Shown: piece by piece, positions 25,240-34,095 of the stretch
Numbering within the stretch: the first letter of the stretch is position 1
Layout of the letters: each line of letters starts with the position of its first letter
Source of the DNA: an uncultured Erythrobacter sp.
GTDB lineage: Bacteria > Pseudomonadota > Alphaproteobacteria > Sphingomonadales > Sphingomonadaceae
DNA length: 64,000 nt
Reading direction: 5' to 3'
Assembly: GCF_947492365.1 (NCBI RefSeq)
Contig: NZ_CANLMB010000001.1
Coordinates: forward strand, 806,001 to 870,000
Translations under genes and position numbers: made by a program
Notes under the pieces: generated by a model
What the model was told of the DNA's origin: nothing
The model's database searches: none
The model's input: only the letters and a program-made list of their open reading frames with translations

Positions 25240-25578
25240 TCAGCGCCCGCGGCGCAGGCGCGGATTGGGTTGGAGCGTGTCGATAATTGCGACGAAATCG
25301 TCGAGGCGGATAATGCGTTCAAACTGGAATCCGGCGCGTTCGTCGCGGGTCCAGATGACATAGGCTTCGATCCGGCCAACAATCGGCAAGCGGATTATAA
25401 CACGGTCGCCGCGGCTGAGTTTACCCGCATCATCGACCATAAAGCCGTGGGCGGAGATATTGCAGACATGCAAATTCAAGTCGCCCTGCGCGAAATGTTC
25501 GACGATCACGGGAAAGTCGACAGGGTGGCGCGCAGCGCGCCGCAAATCTGTTACGCTCAGGTTAGCTCCGGCTGTCAC
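25240..25578 (-). CDS. PilZ domain protein (c-di-GMP binding)
   Basis: 112 aa, one PilZ domain. The c-di-GMP signature is present in its two parts: the RRAARHPV arginine region near residues 13-20 and the NISAHGFMV (D/NxSxxG) motif near 40-48. No catalytic or transmembrane part is attached. It is likely a small adaptor translating c-di-GMP levels into motility or polysaccharide output. GTG start with GGAGGGCG upstream. It is followed downstream by the MFS/cysK unit and preceded by tyrS, all on the same strand. Confidence 0.83.
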   Translation of the reverse strand: MTAGANLSVTDLRRAARHPVDFPVIVEHFAQGDLNLHVCNISAHGFMVDDAGKLSRGDRVIIRLPIVGRIEAYVIWTRDERAGFQFERIIRLDDFVAIIDTLQPNPRLRRGR

Positions 25579-25716
25579 AGCTTTACGCCCTCCAATATCT
25601 GACCTGCCCGAACCTTTCGGACATCACCCCTAATGGGCGATAAAGGCTGATAATTGGTAAAAGCTATCGGCGGTTTACCGGCGCGCGCCCGATACCTACC
25701 TCGGTAAAAGCACGGA

Positions 25717-26946
25717 TCAGCGCGTTAGCAGGCCGTGTTTCTTCTTGCCGAGGCTGATTTTAACGCTTGCGCCGTCTGTCACATTGATGACGTAACCGGG
25801 GTCGCTAACGGTTTCTCCGTCAAGCTTTACCGCGCCTTCGGCCAGTTTGCGCTTTGCCTCGCCGCCCGATGCGGTGAAGCCAATCTGGGTGAGCGCTGCG
25901 CCCACACGGATGCCATCTTCCCCGACGCTGATAGTGGGCAGGTCCTCGCCTGCGCCGCCGCCTACAAAGGTTTCGCGCGCGGTGGCCTCGGCGGTTTGTG
26001 CCGCTTCCTCGCCGCGCACCAGCCTGGTGACTTCATTCGCCAGTACGACTTTGGCTTCGTTGATGTCCGCGCCTTCGAGCGCTTCGAGCTTCGCAATTTG
26101 GTCCAAGGGCAGATCGGTGAAGAGTCGAAGGAACCGGCCCACATCGCGGTCATCGCAATTGCGCCAATATTGCCAGAAATCGTAAGCGGGCAGCTGTGCT
26201 TCATTGAGCCACACTGCGCCCGCCGCTGTTTTGCCCATCTTGGCGCCATCGGCGGTGGTCAGCAGCGGGGTAGTCACACCGTAAAGCTCGCGCCCTTCAA
26301 GCCTACGGCCCAGCTCCATCCCGTTGACGATATTACCCCACTGATCGCTCCCGCCCATCTGCAAGCGGCAATCATAACGGCGTGCAAGCTCGACGAAGTC
26401 ATAGGCTTGCAGGATCATGTAATTGAACTCGAGGAAGGTCAGCGGCTGCTCGCGATCGAGCCGCAATTTGACCGAATCGAAGGTCAGCATCCGGTTGATC
26501 GTGAAATGCGGGCCGACATCGCGCAGCAACTCGACATAGCCGAGTGCAGAGAGCCATTCGTCATTGTTGACCATCACCGCATCGGTAGGGCCATCGCCAA
26601 AGGTCAGCAGCCGCTCGAACACGGTGCGGATTGAGGCGATGTTGTCGTCGATAATCTCCGACGTCAGCAGCTTGCGGCTTTCATCCTTGCCCGAGGGATC
26701 ACCAACCTTGGTCGTCCCGCCGCCCATCACCACGATGGGCTTGTGCCCCGCCTGCTGCAAACGGCGCAGCATCATGATTTGCACAAGTGATCCGACATGC
26801 AGGCTTGGCGCTGTCGCATCGAAGCCGATATAACCCGGCACGACCTGTTCCACGGCGAGCGCGTCAAGCGCGTCCGGGTCGGTCATCTGGTGGATATAGC
26901 CGCGCTCTTCCAGCAGGCGCAGCAGATCGGATTCGTAAGTAGCCAT
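25717..26946 (-). CDS. tyrS: Tyrosyl-tRNA synthetase
   Basis: 409 aa, the TyrRS-S type of class I synthetases. [16 protein letters not shown] contains the HIGH-equivalent HVGS; the KMSKS-equivalent is KMGKT; the tyrosine pocket includes [11 protein letters not shown]. The C-terminal S4 RNA-binding domain runs from about residue 345 ([17 protein letters not shown]) and ends in [13 protein letters not shown]. The start at 26946 gives [17 protein letters not shown], typical of alphaproteobacterial enzymes. Divergent from the DOMON/NamZ pair, with 75 bases between starts. Confidence 0.96.
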   Translation of the reverse strand: MATYESDLLRLLEERGYIHQMTDPDALDALAVEQVVPGYIGFDATAPSLHVGSLVQIMMLRRLQQAGHKPIVVMGGGTTKVGDPSGKDESRKLLTSEIIDDNIASIRTVFERLLTFGDGPTDAVMVNNDEWLSALGYVELLRDVGPHFTINRMLTFDSVKLRLDREQPLTFLEFNYMILQAYDFVELARRYDCRLQMGGSDQWGNIVNGMELGRRLEGRELYGVTTPLLTTADGAKMGKTAAGAVWLNEAQLPAYDFWQYWRNCDDRDVGRFLRLFTDLPLDQIAKLEALEGADINEAKVVLANEVTRLVRGEEAAQTAEATARETFVGGGAGEDLPTISVGEDGIRVGAALTQIGFTASGGEAKRKLAEGAVKLDGETVSDPGYVINVTDGASVKISLGKKKHGLLTR

Positions 26947-27021
26947 TTGGGCCGCTTAACAGTGTGCGCGAAGCCTCGCTAGTGGCTTGCTTGGCAGGCG
27001 CTGCTCCGCGATAGAAGAGCC

Positions 27022-27552
27022 ATGCAAGCACTCACGCTCCACCCATCCTGCGACACCGGTCCAATCACGGCGGTAAGCGCGAAAATCAGACCAACTGAAG
27101 ACGGTTGCGAAGCGGAATTCGTGCTAAGCGGCGGGATCGACCAGATCGTTCTTCCGGAGCCCGGTCCCTCTTTGCGCACAGACGATCTTTGGAAGACCAC
27201 CTGCTTCGAGATCTTCTGGCAGCCCTTGGGCGGAAGCACCTACCGCGAGTTCAACCTCTCGCCTTCAGGGCGCTGGGCAGCCTACGATTTTGATGGTTTC
27301 CGCGAAGGCATGCGCGATGCGCCAGTTGAAGCGATGGCGCTTGCCACGGCTCAAGGTTCAGCGAATGGCAAAGGGGAACTGGTTCTCAAGGCGGCAATCG
27401 CCGCCGAATTGCCTGCTCCTGCACAGGTCGCGCTCAACGCGATTGTCGAGCACCGCGATGGCGGTTTGCAGTTCTGGGCGCTGGCCTTTGACGAAGGGAA
27501 AGCGGAGTTTCACTCGGAGACCTGCCGCCAATGGAAAGTGGAGCGCGTTTGA
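27022..27552 (+). CDS. DOMON-like domain protein
   Basis: 176 aa, a beta-rich protein of the DOMON-like group seen in sphingomonads. Landmarks are LWKTTCFEIFWQP, YREFNLSPSGRWAAYDFDGFREGM and a closing FHSETCRQWKVERV. DOMON-type folds bind sugars or haem; no haem-ligand pattern is obvious. No signal peptide, so likely cytoplasmic. Its TGA shares a base with the start of the NamZ gene (TGATG), and the coupling suggests both act on cell-wall sugars. Confidence 0.7.
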   Translation: MQALTLHPSCDTGPITAVSAKIRPTEDGCEAEFVLSGGIDQIVLPEPGPSLRTDDLWKTTCFEIFWQPLGGSTYREFNLSPSGRWAAYDFDGFREGMRDAPVEAMALATAQGSANGKGELVLKAAIAAELPAPAQVALNAIVEHRDGGLQFWALAFDEGKAEFHSETCRQWKVERV

Positions 27553-28760
27553 TGAGCGTCGAATTCGGGATCGACCGCCTGCTGGCAGACAGCGCGCTGC
27601 TGGACGAACTGAAGGGGCGGAGGGTGGCTTTGGTCGCGCATCCGGCCAGCGTAACCAAAGACCTCACCCACAGCCTCGACGCGCTGATCGCGGCCGGAGT
27701 GAACGTCACCAGTGCCTTTGGTCCGCAGCACGGCCTGAAGGGCGACAAGCAGGACAATATGGTCGAAACCTCGGACGAGATCGACGCGGATTACGGCATT
27801 CCGGTCTTCTCGCTCTATGGCGAGGTGCGCCGCCCGACAGGGCAGATGATGTCGAGCGCGGACGTATTCCTTTTCGACCTGCAAGATCTCGGCTGCCGCA
27901 TCTATACCTTTGTCACCACCTTGCTCTACCTGCTTGAAGAAGCAGCGAAATCAGGCAAAGAAGTGTGGGTCCTCGACCGCCCTAATCCCGCCGGACGCCC
28001 GGTCGAGGGGACATTACTGGTGCCGGGGCATGAGAGCTTTGTCGGAGCCGCCCCGATGCCGATGCGCCACGGGCTGACGATGGGTGAAATGGGCCACTGG
28101 TTCATCGAGCATTTCGGTCTCGACGTCGCTTACAAGGTGGTGGCGATGCAGGGCTGGCAGCCTGACGGTGCTGGGTTCGGTTGGCCCGAGAGCCGCATCT
28201 GGATCAACCCGTCACCCAACGCCGCCAGCGTCAATATGGCGCGCTGCTATGCCGGGACGGTAATGATCGAAGGCGCCACAGTGTCAGAGGGCCGCGGGAC
28301 CACTCGGCCACTCGAAGTGCTGTTCGGTGCGCCCGACTTGGATGCCAAGGCTGTTGCAAGAGAAATGCGACGCATCGCGCCTGATTGGTGCGCTGGCGTC
28401 AAGGTGCGCGATTGCTGGTTCGAGCCGACATTCCACAAACACACAGGAAAGCTCTGTAACGCACTGATGTTGCACGGAGAAGGGCCGGATTACGATCATC
28501 ACGCGTTCAAGCCTTGGCGGATGCAGGCACTGGCGTTCAAGGCGATCCGAAGCCTCTATCCCGATTACCCGATATGGCGGGGTAAGGACTTCAAATACGA
28601 GTATACAAACGACGTGCTTGCGATCGACGTTATCAATGGCGGGCCAGCTTTGCGCGAATGGGTCGATGATCTGAACGCGGGGCCGGATGCACTCGATGCG
28701 CAAGCGTCAGCCGATGAGGCCGCGTGGGTGCAAAATGTGCGCGGACATTTGCTCTATTAG
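27552..28760 (+). CDS. namZ: Exo-beta-N-acetylmuramidase NamZ family (DUF1343)
   Basis: 402 aa from the ATG overlapping the upstream stop. Characteristic blocks of DUF1343 are FGPQHGLKGDKQDNM, LFDLQDLGCRIYTF, VLDRPNPAGRPVEG and NPSPNAASVNMARCYAGTVMIEG. Bacillus NamZ (YbbC) removes terminal MurNAc from peptidoglycan fragments. No secretion signal is visible, so this copy would act on internalised muropeptides in the cytoplasm. It forms a two-gene unit with the DOMON-like gene. Confidence 0.83.
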   Translation: MSVEFGIDRLLADSALLDELKGRRVALVAHPASVTKDLTHSLDALIAAGVNVTSAFGPQHGLKGDKQDNMVETSDEIDADYGIPVFSLYGEVRRPTGQMMSSADVFLFDLQDLGCRIYTFVTTLLYLLEEAAKSGKEVWVLDRPNPAGRPVEGTLLVPGHESFVGAAPMPMRHGLTMGEMGHWFIEHFGLDVAYKVVAMQGWQPDGAGFGWPESRIWINPSPNAASVNMARCYAGTVMIEGATVSEGRGTTRPLEVLFGAPDLDAKAVAREMRRIAPDWCAGVKVRDCWFEPTFHKHTGKLCNALMLHGEGPDYDHHAFKPWRMQALAFKAIRSLYPDYPIWRGKDFKYEYTNDVLAIDVINGGPALREWVDDLNAGPDALDAQASADEAAWVQNVRGHLLY

Positions 28761-28910
28761 GCGCGGTTGACCGGAAATCCGTTGTGTCGATACGCGGTCA
28801 GTGGTTAAGCGGTTCTTGGCCCCTGACAGTCCAACGGACATGCTGTCTGTTGCTGATTGCAGTTTCATCCCATTGGTAATCCCCCCTCTCTCTTAAGGAT
28901 ATGCGCGATA

Positions 28911-29966
28911 ATGCTTGAGCAGTGCGCCCCCTCACTATCCCAAGCCAGCGACGACGAGGACATTGGTAAAGACGCGCCGCTGGCCTTTGTCACAGCAGAG
29001 ATGCTGCGCAGCCTGGCGGCCTTTCGAACGCCGAGCCAGTCGCGCAGCTGGTGGGAACTCGCCATCACCCTCTTGCCGCTAATCGCAATGCTTGGCGGCA
29101 TTCTGTTTGCAGTGGCGCAAGGTTACTATCTGGCGTTGCTTCTCACGCCGATTGCGGGACTGTTTCTGTTGCGCGGGTTTATCATTCAACACGATTGCGG
29201 GCACGGATCATTCATGCCGGGCAAGAAGCGGAACGACTGGATCGGGCGCGGGATCGGCTTGTTGACCTTCACGCCCTATGATTGCTGGCGGCAATCGCAT
29301 GCGATCCACCATGCGGGTACAGGGAATCTGGACGCGCGCGGACTGGGCGACGTTGACACGCTTACAGTCCGCGAATTTCAGGCTTTATCCCCGCTGGGGC
29401 GCTTTGGATACCGGCTGTATCGCCATCCGCTCGTCTTGCTCGGCTTTGGACCCGCTTACCTGTTTCTGATGCGCCACCGCCTTCCCATTGGCCTAATGCG
29501 AGAAGGATGGATCTATTGGGTGAGTGCCATGGCGACCAATGCGGGCACGGCATTGCTGTTAGTGCTGTTGGCCTGGCAGTTTGGTGTCGCCACAACGGCC
29601 TTAGTCTTCTTGCCGACCTTACTGGTGGCTGCCACGATGGGCGTCTGGCTGTTTTACATTCAGCATCAGTTTGAAGACACGCACTGGGAATACCGTGAGA
29701 ACTGGTCGTTCCGCGACGCGGCATGGCTTGGCAGCTCCCACCTCCATTTACCCACACCGCTGCGCTGGTTCACCGGGAACATCGGCATTCATCACATCCA
29801 CCACCTGATGAGCAGAATTCCGTTTTACCGCCTGAAAGAAGCGCTCGATGCGCATCCCGATCTGGCGGATATCAACCGGCTGACGGTTCGGCAAACCATC
29901 AGACCATTCCTTCTGACCTTGTGGGACGAGGATAAAAGGAAAATGGTGACGTTCCGCGAAGTGTAG
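28911..29966 (+). CDS. Fatty acid desaturase (membrane di-iron type)
   Basis: 351 aa from ATG 28911, with AAGGA about 11 bases upstream. Three His boxes are present in order: HDCGHGS, RQSHAIHHAG and GIHHIHHLMSR. Four to six hydrophobic segments surround them (about 45-85, 190-245), as in integral acyl-lipid desaturases of the omega-3/delta-12 type. It would introduce a double bond into membrane acyl chains using O2 and an electron donor not encoded nearby. Regiospecificity cannot be predicted. Confidence 0.87.
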   Translation: MLEQCAPSLSQASDDEDIGKDAPLAFVTAEMLRSLAAFRTPSQSRSWWELAITLLPLIAMLGGILFAVAQGYYLALLLTPIAGLFLLRGFIIQHDCGHGSFMPGKKRNDWIGRGIGLLTFTPYDCWRQSHAIHHAGTGNLDARGLGDVDTLTVREFQALSPLGRFGYRLYRHPLVLLGFGPAYLFLMRHRLPIGLMREGWIYWVSAMATNAGTALLLVLLAWQFGVATTALVFLPTLLVAATMGVWLFYIQHQFEDTHWEYRENWSFRDAAWLGSSHLHLPTPLRWFTGNIGIHHIHHLMSRIPFYRLKEALDAHPDLADINRLTVRQTIRPFLLTLWDEDKRKMVTFREV

Positions 29967-29993
29967 GCTTTTTGGGGCGCGAGTGCGGGAAGT

Positions 29994-31178
29994 TTAATGC
30001 CCCTGCTTGCGGCTTAGCTCCCGCATCGCTTCGTCGAGACCATCCAGCGTCAGGCCGTACATGCGGTCGTTCACCAGCTCTTTCATCATCTTGGTCGATT
30101 GCGAATAGCCCCATTGCTTTTCGGGCACGGGGTTGAGCCAAACGGTTGCGGGGTAGGTGTCGGTTACGCGTTTCATCCAGGCGACGCCGGCTTCTTCGTT
30201 CATATGCTCGACCGAGCCGCCCGCATGGGTGATTTCGTAGGGGCTCATCGCCGCGTCACCGACGAAGATCACTTTGTAATCATGGCCGTATTTGTGGAGG
30301 ATATCCCAGGTCTTGATCCGTTCCTGCCAGCGGCGCTTGTTGTCCTTCCACACCCCTTCGTAGAGGCAGTTGTGGAAGTAGAAGAACTCGAGGTTCTTGA
30401 ACTCGGTTGTGGCAGCGCTGAACAGCTCCTCGCACAGCTTGATGAAGGGATCCATTGATCCGCCAACATCGAGGAACAGCAGCAATTTCACCGCATTGCG
30501 GCGTTCGGCGCGCATATGGATGTCGAGCCAGCCTTGCTTGGCGGTGCCATCGATCGTCGCGTCGAGATCGAGCTGATCCTGAGCGCCTTCGCGGGCAAAG
30601 CGGCGCAGGCGGCGCAGCGCCATCTTGATGTTGCGAGTGCCCAGCTCCTTGGTGTTGTCGAGGTTCTTGAACTCGCGCTTTTCCCAGACCTTCACCGCGC
30701 GCTTATGCTTGCTCTCGCCGCCGATCCGCACGCCTTCGGGATTGTAGCCTGAATTGCCAAAGGGAGAGGTGCCCCCGGTGCCGATCCACTTGTTCCCGCC
30801 TTCGTGGCGCTTTTCCTGTTCGGCGAGGCGCTCTTTGAGCTTCTCCATCAGCTCGTCCCAATCGCCGATCTTCTCGATCTCGGCTATTTCTTCGGGCGTG
30901 AGGAATTTTTCCGCGACGGCTTTGAGCCAGTCTGAGGGGATATCGACCGGGTTCTGGCCGTAATCGGTCATGATCCCTTTGAAGACCTTGTGGAACACCT
31001 GATCGAACTTATCGAGCATCCCTTCGTCTTTCACGAAAGTCGCACGGCTGAGGTAGTAAAACGCCTCAGGCGTCTGTTCGATCACGTCGCGGTCAAGCGC
31101 CTCCAGCAAAGTGAGGTGCTCTTTAAAGCTCGCGCCAATGCCTGCTTCGCGCAGTTCGTCCATAAAATTGAAAAACAT
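29994..31178 (-). CDS. VWA domain protein, CoxE-like
   Basis: 394 aa. Helical N-terminal half, charged region 120-180, and a C-terminal von Willebrand A domain whose MIDAS motif is FLDVGGSMD. CoxE-type VWA proteins work with MoxR/CoxD AAA+ ATPases as metal-insertion or assembly chaperones. A MoxR ATPase gene lies on the same strand at 33124-33990, separated by a divergent chemoreceptor gene. The client is unknown; no molybdenum hydroxylase or CO dehydrogenase gene is in the window. The start gives MFFNFMDELREAGIG, the normal family N-terminus. Confidence 0.87.
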   Translation of the reverse strand: MFFNFMDELREAGIGASFKEHLTLLEALDRDVIEQTPEAFYYLSRATFVKDEGMLDKFDQVFHKVFKGIMTDYGQNPVDIPSDWLKAVAEKFLTPEEIAEIEKIGDWDELMEKLKERLAEQEKRHEGGNKWIGTGGTSPFGNSGYNPEGVRIGGESKHKRAVKVWEKREFKNLDNTKELGTRNIKMALRRLRRFAREGAQDQLDLDATIDGTAKQGWLDIHMRAERRNAVKLLLFLDVGGSMDPFIKLCEELFSAATTEFKNLEFFYFHNCLYEGVWKDNKRRWQERIKTWDILHKYGHDYKVIFVGDAAMSPYEITHAGGSVEHMNEEAGVAWMKRVTDTYPATVWLNPVPEKQWGYSQSTKMMKELVNDRMYGLTLDGLDEAMRELSRKQGH

Positions 31179-31303
31179 GGCGTCTTTCCTAATAGTCTTG
31201 CGCAGTGCTTACCAGTCCCTTGGAAGACAGGAAGGCAGAACCCCTTAAAGCTTCGCTAACCATATCTGAGTTATCGGGGTGGCATACAGGGGAAGAGCTA
31301 GAC

Positions 31304-32704
31304 ATGAAGCCTATCGAAATCGACCACGCTGACGCCTCGGCACTGGACATGATTCCGGAAAAATGCGGCGCCGTTACGGTCGGCTGCACCGATGTAGCCG
31401 GCGTCGTTCAGAGCGTTATCAACTCATCCGAGGCCTTGCGCGCCGAACATGTTGCCTTGCAGGGAACGGTTGCCGCGCTTGAGGCAGATCAGTCCAAAGT
31501 CGCCGAAGCCAGCGACGAAGCGCGTTTGCTGTCAGAGCGGGCGATCGAAAGGCTTGGCGAAGGAACCGCGCTGATCCAGTCATCGCTGGGCAAGATTTCT
31601 TCGCTGCTCGATCTGGTGGAGACGCTGGGTCAGCATGTCACCAGCTTTTCAGCTGCGATGGAACAGGTCCGCCGCAGCGCGCTCGACATTGAGGATATTG
31701 CCGAGACGACGAACATCCTTGCGCTTAATGCCACGATCGAAGCGATGCGGGCCGGTGATGCGGGCCGCACCTTCGCGGTGGTTGCAAGCGAGGTAAAGAG
31801 TCTCGCCAATGACACGCGTAAGGCGACGGTAGAGATCGCTTCTACGATTGATGCATTGGGTGACGAAGCGGCGCAGGTCATCGGCCAGATCGAGGAAGGC
31901 GCCAAGGCGAGCGGCGAGGCAAAGGAATCGATCTCGCAGATCGAAAATACGATTACAGGCGTGGGGGACCTTGTCGAAGAAGTCGACAAGCAGAACGATG
32001 TGATCGCCCGCTCAACCGCAACGATCAGCGATCATGTCGTGAGTGTGCAAGGTGTGCTCGACAGTTTTGACGCAGCCGCCAAGGACAACGAGGCCAAACT
32101 TGGTCGCGCGCATCGCCGGATGGGCGACCTCGAGCTGACTGCCAGCGAGATGTTCGACCGGATCGTAAAGGCTGGCCTTTCTCCTGAGGACAGCATTCAG
32201 GTCGATCGGGCGAAGGAAATTGCCAAACAGATTGCCAAGATTGCGGAAGAGGCAATCGAAAAGGGCAAACTGTCAGAGGGGCAACTATTCGACCGCGACT
32301 ATCGCGAAGTTGCCGGCACCAAGCCTCAGCTTTATCGCACCAGCCTGAGCGATTGGGCCGATGAGGATTGGCGTCCGATCTTTGATCAGGTTGTTGAGGA
32401 TGGCGGGGTTGTGCGCATGTGTTCAGCCAACGACATGAACGGGTTCCTTCCGACTCACACTTCAGATCGATCGCGCAAGCCGACCGGCGATATCACCCAC
32501 GACACCAAGTATTGCCGCAACGGGCGCATCATGCTTGAAGGTACCGACGTTGCAGCGAAGAAGAGCCAGGACAGTTTCATGATGGCGGTCTACCGGCAAG
32601 AGGGCGACGGCCAAAAATACGAAATCGTGCGCAATGTCTACGTGCCTCTGGTCATCAATGGCCGCCGCTGGGGCGATTTCGAGTTCGCCTACAGCTTCGA
32701 CTGA
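31304..32704 (+). CDS. Soluble methyl-accepting chemotaxis protein
   Basis: 466 aa from ATG 31304, preceded by GGGGAAG. No membrane segment, so it is a cytoplasmic receptor. The coiled-coil signalling domain spans about residues 40-290, with the hairpin tip read from [22 protein letters not shown] and [16 protein letters not shown]-terminal sensory region follows (about 320-466): [25 protein letters not shown], and a final [18 protein letters not shown], a fold shared by many MCPs. No che genes are nearby. Signal unknown. Confidence 0.85.
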   Translation: MKPIEIDHADASALDMIPEKCGAVTVGCTDVAGVVQSVINSSEALRAEHVALQGTVAALEADQSKVAEASDEARLLSERAIERLGEGTALIQSSLGKISSLLDLVETLGQHVTSFSAAMEQVRRSALDIEDIAETTNILALNATIEAMRAGDAGRTFAVVASEVKSLANDTRKATVEIASTIDALGDEAAQVIGQIEEGAKASGEAKESISQIENTITGVGDLVEEVDKQNDVIARSTATISDHVVSVQGVLDSFDAAAKDNEAKLGRAHRRMGDLELTASEMFDRIVKAGLSPEDSIQVDRAKEIAKQIAKIAEEAIEKGKLSEGQLFDRDYREVAGTKPQLYRTSLSDWADEDWRPIFDQVVEDGGVVRMCSANDMNGFLPTHTSDRSRKPTGDITHDTKYCRNGRIMLEGTDVAAKKSQDSFMMAVYRQEGDGQKYEIVRNVYVPLVINGRRWGDFEFAYSFD

Positions 32705-33123
32705 GCCGGATAACCAACGGGTGCTGCTGGAAGTATTCGCAGCATTCAAATCTCGGGTAGATGAGAGCCCCTACCGGAGCTGCGTTGGTCCAAAAATGTT
32801 ATATACGGCTCGAGACCGTGCCCTGCGTCGATGAATCCCAGTCCGAAGGTGCGAATGTGCGAGTGCTCGGAACTGACCGCAAATTCCGCAAAATTCGAAC
32901 GCCAAGAAACTGCCGCTATCAGCGAGGTAGCTGTTTGACGACAATGTTCCGAGTAGTTCAATGGAATCGAGCGGGAACATGGCATTGTTCGCAGGGCCAC
33001 CAGATGCGAATTTTTTGGCATCTGCTGCACCAGCATTGTCGCACCGTAACTGGTTCAGCCGTGCTGGTGGCGGTAATCCGACCGCATAAGCACCGACCAC
33101 TATAGGAAGCCGCCAGCGGCAGA
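32705..33123. other. 419-base gap without a convincing gene
   Basis: Lies between the convergent ends of the chemoreceptor and MoxR genes. It looks less GC-rich than its surroundings by eye. Short ORFs exist on both strands but none has a ribosome-binding site, recognisable motif or plausible composition. Inverted repeats are ATGTTCC/GGAACAT (32944-32950 and 32974-32980) and CAGATGC/GCATCTG (about 33002-33026). A short GCCGC/GCGGC hairpin next to the MoxR stop could be a weak terminator. It may be a decayed gene or an RNA region. Confidence 0.5.
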
Positions 33124-33990
33124 TTAGCTCGGGTTGCGGCGCGCCATGAATGCTAGCCGTTCGAACAACATCACGTCCTGTTCGTTCTTGAGCAAGGCTC
33201 CATGCAGAGGCGGGATTGCGCTGTTGGGGTTGGCGTCCTGCAATACGTCCAAGGGCATGTCCTCGTTCAGCAGCAGTTTGAGCCAGTCGAGCAACTCGCT
33301 GGTCGAGGGCTTCTTCTTCAGGCCCGGCACTTCGCGCAGTTCGTAGAAGATATCCATCGCCTTTTTCACCAGCGCCTTTTGGATGCCGGGATAGTGGACG
33401 TCGATGATCGACTGCATCGTGTCGCGGTCGGGGAATTTGATGTAGTGGAAGAAGCAGCGGCGCAGGAACGCATCCGGAAGCTCTTTTTCATTGTTCGAAG
33501 TGATGACCACGATCGGACGTTCTTTCGCCTCGATCCGCTCCTGCGTTTCGTAAACGTCGAAGCTCATCCGGTCGAGTTCCTGAAGCAGATCGTTCGGAAA
33601 TTCGATATCGGCCTTGTCGATCTCGTCGATCAGCAGGACGGGCAGTTCGGGGGAGGTGAAGGCCTCCCACAGCTTGCCCTTCTTGATGTAGTTACGGATG
33701 TCGTGGACGCGCTCTTCGCCCAGTTGACCGTCGCGCAGACGCGCAACCGCATCATATTCATACAGGCCTTGCTGAGCCTTGGTTGTCGACTTGATGTTCC
33801 ACTCGATCAGCGGGGCACCGATGGCCTTGGAAATCTCATGAGCGAGCACCGTCTTGCCGGTACCGGGTTCACCTTTGACCAGAAGCGGGCGACGAAGGGT
33901 CACTGCGGCGTTGACGGCAACCTTGAGATCGTCGGTCGCAATATAGTCGCTGGTGCCTTCAAAACGCTGCTGATCGGTCTGGTCGCTCAT
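33124..33990 (-). CDS. MoxR-family AAA+ ATPase
   Basis: 288 aa from ATG 33990, with AAGGGAAA upstream. Walker A is KGEPGTGKTVLAHEI (residues 40-54), Walker B LLIDEIDKAD, sensor 1 VITSNN, and an Arg-finger region DAFLRRCFFHYI. MoxR ATPases remodel or load metal cofactors into target enzymes with VWA partners. The probable partner is the CoxE-like gene at 29994-31178. The first 16 codons of the longer frame were dropped because MSDQTDQQRFEGTSDYI fits the family start. Confidence 0.9.
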   Translation of the reverse strand: MSDQTDQQRFEGTSDYIATDDLKVAVNAAVTLRRPLLVKGEPGTGKTVLAHEISKAIGAPLIEWNIKSTTKAQQGLYEYDAVARLRDGQLGEERVHDIRNYIKKGKLWEAFTSPELPVLLIDEIDKADIEFPNDLLQELDRMSFDVYETQERIEAKERPIVVITSNNEKELPDAFLRRCFFHYIKFPDRDTMQSIIDVHYPGIQKALVKKAMDIFYELREVPGLKKKPSTSELLDWLKLLLNEDMPLDVLQDANPNSAIPPLHGALLKNEQDVMLFERLAFMARRNPS

Positions 33991-34095
33991 GAGTTTCCCT
34001 TCAAAACGTATAATTTGTGCGCTGCGATAAGGGTGCAAACGCGCTGACGCAAGGGGAAGGGGACTGTCGCTTTAGCGAGGGGCGGTCCCGGCTCG

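Noticed and set aside
32761..33105. Small ORFs on both strands in the 419-base gap
   Set aside because: They overlap one another in all directions, lack ribosome-binding sites and have atypical composition.
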